Origin: Daedaleopsis sinensis
Lineage: Eukaryota > Basidiomycota > Agaricomycetes > Polyporales > Polyporaceae
Assembly (NCBI GenBank): GCA_033807695.1
Contig: CM066308.1
Coordinates: forward strand, 1,550,001 to 1,614,000
Reading direction: 5' to 3'
Length of the DNA stretch: 64,000 nucleotides
A program made the translations under genes and the position numbers. Positions 10,899 to 21,600 of this stretch are shown here, in pieces (within the stretch, counting starts at the first letter, position 1; each line of letters begins with the position of its first letter). The notes under the pieces were generated by a model that saw nothing but the letters and a program-made list of their open reading frames with translations, searched no databases and was not told where the DNA came from.

Positions 10899-11352
10899 CT
10901 GCCATGCGCAATTCACCTATTTCCGCTGCGACATCACACAGACCGCTTGCGGTTCTTTGGGGGGCACTGCTACACCCTGGGCCTCGGCCCCTAGGCCTAC
11001 TGATGGATGCGTGTAGCAACATCATGCATAAAAATCTGCAAATAACATCCGACCGCAGACGGCGCCGAAGAGGTAGAGCGTAATAGTGTCAGGGGTCGCG
11101 GTTCCAAATATCACGTGAGGCGGACTGTCTATTTTCCAAGCTCAAACCTGGACTACTTCGTGTCCAGGAATATTAGATCACTTACTTACTGGTTCCTTAC
11201 CACCGCTTATGTAGTCACTTACCGTAGCCTTTTTATCCACTTAGTATGTGTGGAAGGTAGTAATAGGAAAATATGGGATTCGTTTGGAAATTTTGTACAT
11301 TCTACGCTTCATATAGTTGACATTCAAATGATCAACTACATTGCAATTACAA

Positions 11353-12257
11353 TCAACGTCCATCTTCTATATCTGCGACTAACTTATCAATGTAGTAGGG
11401 TTCAAGTCTCTGCTTCTGATGCTTAAGGCTCATATTCGTCATATACGCTTGCTCGAAGTCAATGAGCCGCAATTGGTACACGCGGTCACTATATGATGAG
11501 GGCTTGCTAGGCAAACCAGGAGGCGAGTCTGGAGCCCGAGTTAAATTGGCAGGACGCCAGTCGTCGTAGTAGACCCGCTGTTCAGCGAGCTCGATGAATA
11601 TTTCCTTCATCTCCTTCCTTTGAAATTGAGCCGGTCAGTTCAGGTGACTATGTGGACTGCATGGTAGGACGCTCACCGGTGTTCCTCCGATACAACCTGA
11701 TTCGGCGGCAGGTGGTCTCCCATCTTCTCCAGCAGTAAAACGGCAATCTTGTTCGCCTTCCTGGAGATGATCGTTGGATCTTTGGCGACATACTCCTGAG
11801 GCGCTTCGAAGTCGGTGTCCGAGTCCGACTCGGGCGTAGAAGTGGAGTCATCGGTCGTTCGCGCCAATTTGACATGCCATTCACCTTGCTCGCGCACCGC
11901 GCAGAAGTAGCCGTAGCATCTCGGGGCGAGGACACCTTGCAGAGCCTCGATGTGTCCATACAATCCCGCCTCATGCGCGAGGTTCTGACATGCCTTTTCA
12001 GTGGTCGCGATTTTTATGACGAGTGGTGGGATGTATGAGTCCAGAGGGGTAGGCTGCAGGACCTCGACATTGTAGACAGCATGCCGCTTGTTCCCGGAGA
12101 TGGGTGTACCCAACTCGAGGTGTAGTTGGGTGACAAGTTCGTGGGGAAGAGGCGAAGAAGGACGGTTTATGTGGGGAAAGTCCATATCGTACATATGGGC
12201 ATGTTTGCGAGGGTCACAGTAGGCTTCTTTCGGTTCCGCAGGCTCGACGCGGGGCAT
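11353..12257 (-). CDS. Protein-kinase-like (small fungal PKL) protein
   Basis: Two-exon model: 12257-11677 and 11617-11353, with a 59-nt GT-AG intron, phase 2, about 281 residues. Kinase-fold landmarks in order are: HAVYNVEVL (N-lobe strand); PLVIKIA, the VxK-type lysine at about residue 80; LAHEAGLYGHI (alpha-C glutamate); APRCYGYF; an acidic Ser/Thr/Asp-rich insert; VLLLEKMG (hinge); VYYDDWRPANL in place of HRDxxxxN; and LRLIDFEQA in place of DFG. The catalytic loop keeps Asp and Asn but has lost the HRD histidine and arginine, and DFG is DFE. This matches the divergent kinase-like proteins often expanded in Agaricomycetes, whose activity is generally unproven. It could be a pseudokinase or an atypical phosphotransferase. 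Confidence 0.65.
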
Positions 12258-14945
12258 CAGCAGCTCAACAAACTCCCCGCTGGGATCTGTGGCGAGGCCT
12301 TTGATGCGTATGGATTGTGTGGCTGTGAGAGGCTAGTACGGCGAATGCTATTAGAGCCGCTAGGTCACTAAATGGTGCATAAACCTACAAGGTCCTTCGG
12401 AAAGTCAGACATTTTGTCGCAGAGTTCGCAGAACGTGGGGAGGGCGTCCGGGGATGGAGGAGGATGAGGAGGACGATGAGGAGGAAGTTCGACGAGCGTG
12501 AGTAAAGAGCTGTATCATATATGCGCTGTCGGTCCGCAGCACACTAGGAGGAGTGTATTTCGGCCAGCTCAGTATTTACGTTTGATTTACGTTACAAGTA
12601 GATGCCATAGACTATCTAAGTATTGGAATTTGAAATGCAGTGGGGACCGGCCACGATTCCCTTGTGCTCAGTGCAAGTGCACCAGCGTGTAGAACCACTC
12701 GACGCGACCGCACATCTCGAAACGAATCGCAACGAGGGCCGCTACCGCCAGGATCCGTGACCGGGCACACTACCGCGCAGGCACCCGCTGTCGGTTGGCG
12801 AGCCGTCTCCGCCAGCCCCCGTCGAAAGACGCATTAGATAACAATGTACTACGTCTATTCCGAATCGAGGGCCAGGAAGGCCGTATCATCAATCAACATG
12901 AGAGGGGGGACCGTATCGACAAATATAAAGATATTGTATACGTAGTGGGCCATTGCTGGTAAGCATGCATCCTTTCGTAACAGGGCGTTGAAGAACGCTG
13001 GCGGAGAGTACTAGTACCGCTGGAGGTACTGTAGTGAGCAGAGTTACGAGTAGCGTCATCGGCGAGCTCGAGGTGAACTGCGGGACGTCCCTTGAGTCTG
13101 ATGTCGTCGGCCCGGGGGTGCGTAGTGAAGTCCAGGCAAGAGGGGGGCATGAAGTGAAAATCGTACCGGGGTAGGCGAAGTGCAATAAGGGGTTTCTGGG
13201 GACCCCCCCTCCCCCTCCCCCCGTGGGAAACTACTATATACGGTATATTTTCCGGCATAACATATCCTAAAGGAGAAGCGGAGGCGCCCAACACCTCCGG
13301 ACGGCTCACTATTAGTAAGTAGTAGGTTCGGACCCATGAGTTTAAATGCATTAACAGGGATTGACAGCATCAGTAAGACGTTAAAAGTTGTATGAGACAG
13401 CCCTAAGCAGTGGTCAGTATAATGATTTCGTGACCACCGCCGACTCGGATTATTTAGTTTCGAAATTGCATAGTAATATCAGGCATGACCATTTGATTGA
13501 AGATAAAAACACATCTCAGTGCTCAGTGTGTGATATGATTTGCTAGATAGTAGCTGCTACTTTAGAGAGTAAGTCACATATTTGATGAGATGAACTTCCG
13601 AGTCATGACGGGCATTTAATGCCCTTTTCCATCCCTGAGGAAATTGAATAAGTATCTATCACTTCCTAGTTTTCGGGCCTCAACATGCGTGAGAGCAAAA
13701 ACAATGATATACATTCCTTCAATTCTCGACGGCAGGGGAAAGGCCCTTGCCCATCGGCGTGCTTAGAACTTGGGTAGTAGTAAAGAAGTAATACTTTGGC
13801 AAGCGCCGAGAACTCAAGTCACTGTGCTTAAACTTTTCATAGCCAGCCTGAGTTCAAGACCGGTGAGAGGTAAGTGCTTGTGTGCTTAAGTGCTCTAACG
13901 AGTCTTTGTGTGCTCAGAATAGCTTCCAACACATCTGCAGAGGGTCCAAACGAATTTCCCAAGGGGTATCCCCGAAGTGCATTAAGGACCCCGGGACCCC
14001 CCCTCCCCCCTCCTAGCGCCGGTCTCGGCATCTGCCGGTGCCCCCCTCTTGAGTCCAGGTCACCGGAGATGAAGAGGATCCATCAGATCGGTGAGGCCGG
14101 ATCTCCGATCAGGATACCTGCAAGGATGGGGAGGAGGAGGGGTCACGATGAGACAGTGGAAGTTTGATGTTTGAACGACCTAAGTATACCTAAGAGTCAA
14201 CGGTTGCCTGTGAGAGTATGTAGCATTCTCTCGTGCTTGATCCCCATCACTCTCGATCTTGAGAACAGAATATGTAATCATGGAGCCCTCTCGAATTCAA
14301 CTGACCAACTTCTAGAAAGTGAGCACCGTATTCTGACTCGCGGAGAATCGCAATCCTATGGCCCGGCGCAGGCTACTCTCAAAGGCATGATACAAATAAT
14401 GGAGGATGAGATGGTACTCTCCGAGTCAGCCCAGCGAAGAATGATACTACATAATAATTATGGCCCACTGCTCTGAACCGAAGAATGAGAGCCCCACGGT
14501 CTGAGATCTGTGTCCCGCCACTATGAAGTTCAGTAAAAAGACGGCTGTATTAGCTCATGAGAGAAAGGGGTGTACATGATGATACAGTGGTGGTCGACGT
14601 TCTGTTGCACGCTCTTGACGCGACCCTCAAGCATACTCCAGGAACCGTGCACCACGGACGATAGTTTATCGCAGCATAATATACAGGCCAGGAGAACGAG
14701 GGCAGTCACAGCATTTTCAGAGAGACGCGAGGGAGATGGAACCCGGCCGAGATTGGGTCATATCGTAATGCGAGGGGATGAGTGCTACATGCGAGGAACA
14801 GACGAGCGATGCGAACAGCAGGAGCGATGAATGAGGGGAGGATGGCGTCAGCGAGGTGTAGTAAAGATTCATATGTCCGTGCGAGGAAGGGACGATGGAC
14901 TCGGAGACTGGATGGTGGGGTAGTTTCAGTACGAACGCGGCTCGT
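12258..14945. other. No supportable gene
   Basis: About 2.7 kb between the kinase-like gene and the RING gene. Short frames such as 14171-14476 (plus) and 12893-13351 (minus) have no motif or consistent splice pattern. Two pyrimidine-rich tracts share the sequence GGGACCCCCCCTCCCCC (13198-13222 and 13993-14013). Otherwise I see nothing. Confidence 0.4.
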
Positions 14946-17900
14946 TTAAGGCCCATCGCCCGCAGTAGACACACCCTAGAGGCATGTTAGCACCGCCAAT
15001 GGATAGCAAGCATGAGTGAGGCTTACCGTTGTCCGGCATGCTGGACAGTTGTTCCGACCGACCTGCAACCATCTGTCGACACATTCTTTGTGGAACGCGT
15101 GTCTGCAGGTCATGAGACGAAGCTCGTCGTTGGCGTCGTAGTCGTCCAAACAAATGAGACACTGTGCGAGCATGAGCATGAGCACGATAAGACAATAGGA
15201 GGGAAACGTACGCGTTCGACACAGTTCGAAGCGACCTTCCCTTCTTGCTCGTAGCGCTCAAGATCGCTGTACTGGATCACCTGCAGACCCGACTTGTCGA
15301 TGTCTTCACGAGTAGCCACGGGAGGTTTAACTTGTCCAAGAAGCTCGGCGAGTTCCCTGTTGACGCTTCGTCAGAACTGGTTGCGATTGGATGAGTATAG
15401 AGATGTTACATACCATAGGGCTTCGTACGAGTCCAGGTTGTCAGACCCGGTGACCATGTGATGATTGGGAGGATAGTACCCTGGAATTATGGAAGTATGA
15501 GTACCAGGGCGCTGGTGGCAGAGCCTAGACGGACGGTACTCACCTCCAATGACGTAGATCAAGAACGTCCGCGAGCCCGTACTCTCGGCCGCCCTGCGCT
15601 CCCTAGACCCATTCCTCCTACCCGGCCGCAAGTTCCGCAACGCGGTAGCAGCACGCGACTGCCAGCTGCCCCGTCCACGAGGTGCCGCCGCTCCTGTGTT
15701 TGGCCCGTCCATGGGCGGCGCGCCGCGGCGGCCCTCGTCGAACGAGGCCGCTCTCCTGTCCGCGTCGTATGGGTCGAGGGGTGCGGCGTCAGCCTCGGGG
15801 GGGTGTGCGTGCCCGTGTACCTGGCCCATCTCGACAGATTGAAGTCCAACGACGATGACGGGCACGACCATGCTCGAGCTGGCGTCGCCAGCTGGTGTAG
15901 AGGGAATAGCCGCCGGTGTTGTGTCCGCGCCGTCTGCACCTGTATCTGGTGATGGGATCGGCGACGAGGAGGGAGATACTGATGGGGAGGGAGACTGTGA
16001 TTCGACAGGCAAAGGCTGATGAGGAGGACCCGGGTACGGGGCAGGTGAGGAGGTTGGTGGGACAGATGGGGACGGAGGAGATGTCGTGGTTGCAGCGTGG
16101 CCTGCTACCTGGCTCGCGGGAATCGGCTGGAAGCGATATAATCTCCAGAGATTAATGCCAGGAGGCCCACGATCGGCGTTGTTGGATGGGCCGCCCATGA
16201 TAGTCCTGGAAGACGACTGATCGACACGATTGGGTTGCACGGCCGTGGAAGCAGGCATCGGTGTAGGCGTGCGAGTCGATGAGGTATCTTCGTAGATCTC
16301 CTCGCCTTCATCTTCGCCTTCCGAGTCCGAGACATCTTGAAGCGGCGGCATACCATCGTCATCGCCGTCGTCGTCAGCGAGACGCATTGGCAGCTCGTCG
16401 AAGATGGGCAAAAGGGAGTTGGCGCTGTCGTCATCGGCGCTACTCTCACGCTCCTCGCGCCCATCTGGCGATAGGGAGGTCGCAGTTCCGCCCGCACCAT
16501 CATCCGATAGCACTGCGCGGAGATCCGCCTGCAGGTTCAGGAGGAATCGCTCAAAGCTATCCTCAGAAGGGATAGGGCGCGCAGGTGAGGTGGCGTCAGT
16601 CGGGCGCGGTGACTCGCTGGTCGGGGCTGAAGTAGCGTCGGGGTTCGGAGCCGTGGTGCCGCTAGAGCCATCGCCATTGAGACCAAGGCCAATGTTGAGC
16701 GCTCGGGCCATTTCCGCTAGCATTATCTCTCCAGGACGCATGTTCGTCTCGTCGGTGGTTGGAGGTGTCTCTTCGTTCACGTCGGTAGGTGAGGCGCTCC
16801 GATTCAGTCCAAGGCGTTCCCGGAAGGTCTCCCAAACGTTGCGTATGCGGTCACGACCTTCGCGCGGGGTAGAAGGTGGGACGGGCGCAGATTGGGTAAG
16901 AGGAGCCGAGGGGTCCAGGCCAAACGGAGGAAGACTGTTGTACCCTTCGCCACCACCTAAGCCGGCGGTTGGAGTAGGCGACATGGGGCGAGGAATGCCG
17001 GTTGGCGGAGGGCTATTCGAGTCGGAGTTCGCTTGATAGCCAAGTGAAGGAGAGAAGAGAGAAGCTGCGGTAGCAGCAGCGGCCACACTGCATGACAGTC
17101 AGTCACCCATTGCATTATTGACAACATATAGACATACCTGAGCAGAGTCCCAAGCACGTCTATACTCCCCGGGGAGAGGGGACGAGGACGGGCGTCACTA
17201 TCGCTGCTCAACCGTTGATCCGATTCTGACGAAGGGAAGGAAGGATCGTCCTCTGCCGAAATTGAAGGTGACTGGCCTGTACCAAAACTGGAAGACTCAG
17301 CGAGTGATCCCGAGTCAAACGGAGACCCCGAATGATGATCGGGGGTCGATGGACGTCGACTGCCCGACCGAGGCATGAAGGCGGATAAACGACTTCGGGC
17401 GGTCTGACGCTCGTCTGATTGAGGACCGAGTCTAGGAGTAGAAGCTGTCCTTGGACGAGACATGGTGGGAGGATTGGACGGGCTGAAGACGGAAGAGGGT
17501 CTGTTGGACTGAGAGGGTTGTGATGTATGGGTGGCGGCGGGATTGTCACTAGTGTTGACAACACCCTGTACGACTACGAGGGGCCCTGGTGGCTGGAAAT
17601 GACGAGGGGGTTGATGGTGAGAGTCAGACATAGGCTCGGTCTCTGGGAGAGCGTCCGATGGAGAGTCAATGAAAGGAGGGGGGCTTTGTCCGTCGCGAGA
17701 GCTGCCCTCGACAAAGTGCTTGTCCTGCTGCTGATGCTGAGTGGAGAGAAGATCGTCGAGGCTATGCTCAATGTGCAGAGAACGGTCCACATCGTCACGG
17801 GTGATGAGGAGCGGATCCGGGGATTCTGACGGGAAGGATGGAGATAAGTGAACACAGTCAGAATTGATAGCAGATGGTGGACTATTAAAGCCGGGATCTT

Positions 17901-18405
17901 CTGACTGAGAAAAAGCGAGGAGAGGTGGCGAGGGTGGCGAAGGCGGGTGTGCGGAGGGGAGAACGAGTGGCGGGTCTTGTGTGGAATGTGGAGGCGTACT
18001 GGTAGAGAGGTCAGCGGTGAGGTGCTCCTCTATTATTGCATCCTGGCTATCTGGTATCCCTACTGGTCGAGTGCTGAGACGGTTGTCGGATATGGAGTGA
18101 GGAGGAGGTTGTATATGGGATGACTGTGTGGATAGTCTTCTGGAGGATCGCCATCGTTTGCGAATGGAGGACGACGGGTGGTCGGAATGAGCTTGGGCTT
18201 GCGCTGGACGAGAAAGAGGGAGAAGGGAGCGGACACGGCGTCGGAAGGAGGGTCGACGAGAGGATTTAGCGGACGAGGAGGGCGCGGATGGTGCCGAGTC
18301 TGTGCGGTTGCGCGGGGAGAGATCACGGGGCGGATGGGAGGAGGAGGAGGTGGCGGGCGACGGAGCGGGGGGAGGAGACCTGGTACGGGAGGCGGCTTGA
18401 CCCAT
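14946..18405 (-). CDS. RING-H2 E3 ubiquitin ligase with predicted N-myristoylation
   Basis: Six-exon minus-strand model: 18405-17138, 17087-15544, 15480-15414, 15356-15212, 15161-15027 and 14975-14946. All introns are GT-AG of 50-63 nt and all phases agree, giving about 1,062 residues. The start MGQAASR fits the myristoylation pattern MGxxxS, so membrane anchoring is inferred. Residues 1-900 are Ser/Pro/Asp-rich and disordered. A conserved block follows: FLIYVIGGYYPPNHHMVTG, SYEALWELAELLG, then GLQVIQYSDLERY. The C-terminal RING-H2 is C-x2-C-x14-C-x-H-x2-H-x2-C-x11-C-x2-C (from CLICLDDY to NNCPAC), with all eight zinc ligands present. The protein ends TTGVSTAGDGP. An E3 role is a family inference; substrates are unknown. 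It is divergently transcribed from MDN1. Confidence 0.85.
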
Positions 18406-18658
18406 GGAGAGGAGAGAGCTCGGGCGTCGAGGCGGGCGTCGTTGCCGGCGACGATGAGGAGAAGAGAAAGAGCAGTGAGGGAGACGCAGCAGCCGACGTC
18501 GATGACAAGCACAGCGCCAGTCCCACACTCTATTACGTAACCCCTCCCCGTCCATCCGAATCGAGATTCGAGCGAGATTCACAAGTTTTTTGGACGAGCA
18601 CTGGGCGTCTCCTCCTTCATCCTCTTCCTCCTCCTCAGGTCTCTACCTCGGGGCCGCC
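18406..18658. promoter_or_regulatory. Bidirectional promoter between the RING gene and MDN1
   Basis: Only 253 bp separate the two divergent start codons. Near MDN1 there is a pyrimidine-rich tract ending CTCAG (about 18611-18638). It could be an initiator-type CT tract or the acceptor of a 5' UTR intron. The MDN1 start sits in an excellent context (GCCGCCATGG). No TATA box is visible. Confidence 0.6.
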
Positions 18659-21600
18659 ATGGATGCCCTCACAGACAGCTCGCACGACCCTTTGCACATA
18701 AATCTTGCCCGGCAAACGCGAAAATTGCTGGTTCTCTATGCTACCGACGCTCCCATCCTCGCCCTCCAAAATGTCCCTTCTCGACAAGCTCTGCTCGACC
18801 AGTTGTCCTCACTCCTCCTCTTGCCAACCTACACCATGGCCATTGCTGTTCTCTTCAAGCCGATTGTCATTGACCTCACGGCGCGCTGGCTACAACTTGA
18901 CAATGACTGGTTGAGCAAGTTCGAGACTCTCTGTCTCCTTCTTGAGCCCTACCCAGAACTCTATCCGTATGTCCCCTTCTCGCTTGCCTGACAATAATCT
19001 TCCGTTTCTCATTTTTGCTAGCGTCTTGACTGCCCTCTGTCGCATGTCTGGCTGGGAGCGCGGTCCGCTCTCTGCATCATTGCCTTCACTCAATGCCGAT
19101 GCGAACGCTTTGCATCGTATCCTCCTCGCGTACTATCGTCTCCTTCAAGCAAATCCCACTTTTCCCCGCCTATCTGCTTGGCCACTCTCCCCCCTCTCCC
19201 AGCTCATATGGGAATCCCACGCGGATAACGGCTCTCGCTTCCTGGCAATCAGGTGCTTTGCTCTCCAAGTTGGTATGTCCGAGTCCGAGCGCGTCAAGAT
19301 CGAAAAGGAAGCCTTGGGCGAACCTTCCGAGGTTGATTGTCCCCTTGCATTCGGCAACCACCACGATGGGAGCGTGCGTATTGTCGACGGCTGGGTCTTC
19401 CCTATTCTCGAGCTAGAACGAGTAACAACCGCGAGGGACGCGTTTGTTCAAACATGCGACTTTTACGTCGTCGATCAAAATGACGCCGTTGAGCCTATCC
19501 ATCCGGTTGAACTCAGGTATGCGCCGACCTCCTGCTGCTCTCGCGCGACTTCTGACACAGCTTTAGTCTCACCATAGCAAATGTTCACGGCGTACTCATG
19601 CTTCGGTCGGCGTCACCGACCCCCTTCACTTCCTCCCTCATCGACACTCCCACTACCGTCCAAGCCCTCCGCCAAATCGCTCTTCACCTCTCCAACAGCC
19701 TTCCCATCCTGCTCACTTCCGCACCATCCTCGGGCAAGTCTCTGATAATTTCTCACTTAGCTCAAATACTCCACCCCCTTTCAAATAGCCATGTCGTTAC
19801 TGTTCATCTGGCCGACACCTCCCTGGATCCTCGTTCACTGTTGGGATCGTATATCTCATCTCCTACACGTCCTGGCACGTTTGAATGGAAGGAAGGTGTT
19901 CTTGTACGTGCTATGCGAGAAGGCAAGTGGGTCGTGCTCGAGGATATCGATCGTGCAACAATGGAGGTCCTCGGTATCCTCAAGCCGCTCGTCGAATCCC
20001 TCGGCACAGACAAATGGATTGGTGGACGTGCCCGTTTAGATGTGCCCAGTCGTGGTGTCGTCGAGGCCACGGACTCGTTCGCACTTTTTGCGACGCGCTC
20101 TTTGCAACGATCGCTCCATGGCAACTTCCCTGCTCCGACCTTCTTTGGCGCTCACAAGCTCTACGAGGTCGTTGTCCATTCGCCGACCCCCAGCGACTTG
20201 TCCATGATCATCAACACCAAGTTTCCTCGCTTAGCCGGTCCCCTAGCGCAGGCACTCATCCATCTCTGGGACAGCGTACGTGCGCTCGGCAGCCCAGCTT
20301 CGACTCGCGATGTAGGGCTGCGCGAGTTGGAACGTCTCTGCGCCCGAGTCAGCAGTACGCTCCCTGCCAATCACCAACCGATGGATATCGACGAAGACCC
20401 AGCCCAGCCCATCACCCTTGCCCAGATATTCTCCAACCCTTCTGTGCGCGAAGAGATCTTTCTTGAAGCACGCGACGTGTTCTTCGGTGCTGGGGCTACC
20501 ACCGCGTCCGGCCGCGTGCACCTGGACGCGATCGCAAACATCGTCGCAGGACACTTGGGGCTGTCGGACGAGCGCCGCGATTGGGTCCTCAAAAGCCGCA
20601 CGCCCGAGTTCGACGTCGAGAAGGACGTGAACGGACGGACCACTGCGGTGCGAGCAGGGCGCTCTCGCCTCCCCGCCCGCGCGGCGAAGGCGGAGGTCGC
20701 CCCGCCGATCACACGTCCGTTTGCGATGCACCGTCCTGCGGTCTCGCTCATTGCCCGCCTCGCTACCGCCATCTCCCTCTCGGAGCCCGTCCTGCTCACG
20801 GGCGAGACGGGAACGGGGAAGACGAGCGTCGTGACGCATCTCGCGTCCCTGCTCCGCCGCCCCCTCATCTCGCTCAACTTGTCGAACCAGACGGAGTCGT
20901 CGGACATCCTGGGCGGATTCAAGCCTGTGGACGCGCGCTTACCTGGGGGCGAGCTGCAAGTGCGCTTCTTGGAGCTGTTTGGCGGGACGTTCAGCCGGAA
21001 GCGAAACGCTGCGTTCGAAGAGTCCGTCAGGAAGGCGGTGCAGGACAAAAAGTGGAAGCGCGCGGCTGCACTGTGGTTGGAGGCAGTCAGGCTCGCGAAG
21101 GAGATAATCCACGCGAGACAGGCTGAAGACGACGCGTGAGTGTGCCCGTATCTGACTGTGACTGTTGCTCACGATCGCGTGCAGGAAGGAATTGGAAGGC
21201 GGCACCTCGCGGAAGCGCAGAAAGGTGGACGGCGCGGGGCTGAACGTGCCCGTGGACGCCTGGGTGGCGTTCGAACGCGATGTTCAGACGTTTGAGGTTC
21301 AACACGTTCAAGGCAAGAGCAAGTTCGCCTTCGCGTTCGTAGAGGGTCCTCTTGTAAAAGCACTGCGCAACGGAGAGTGGTAAGTCATTAGCCTGCAATC
21401 CTCTATGCAATAGTATGCTGATGATGTGTCGTAGGATCTTGCTAGACGAGGTCAACCTGGCAACCCCTGAGACGCTGGAATCCATCTCTGGACTCCTGCA
21501 CGGTCCCACTGCGTCTATCACATTGACGGAGCAGGGTTCTCTCGAACCCATCCCTCGCCATCCAGACTTCCGTCTCTTCGCTTGCATGAACCCTGCCACG

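Noticed and set aside
16404..17036. Plus-strand frame opposite the RING gene
   Set aside because: Shadow of the Ser/Pro/Asp-rich disordered coding region; no start context or motif.
15371..18582. Long frames extending upstream of MGQAAS to 18582
   Set aside because: The extra 59 codons are Arg/His/Pro-rich, would overlap the promoter, and lack conservation-like features. The MGQAAS start has a myristoylation signature.
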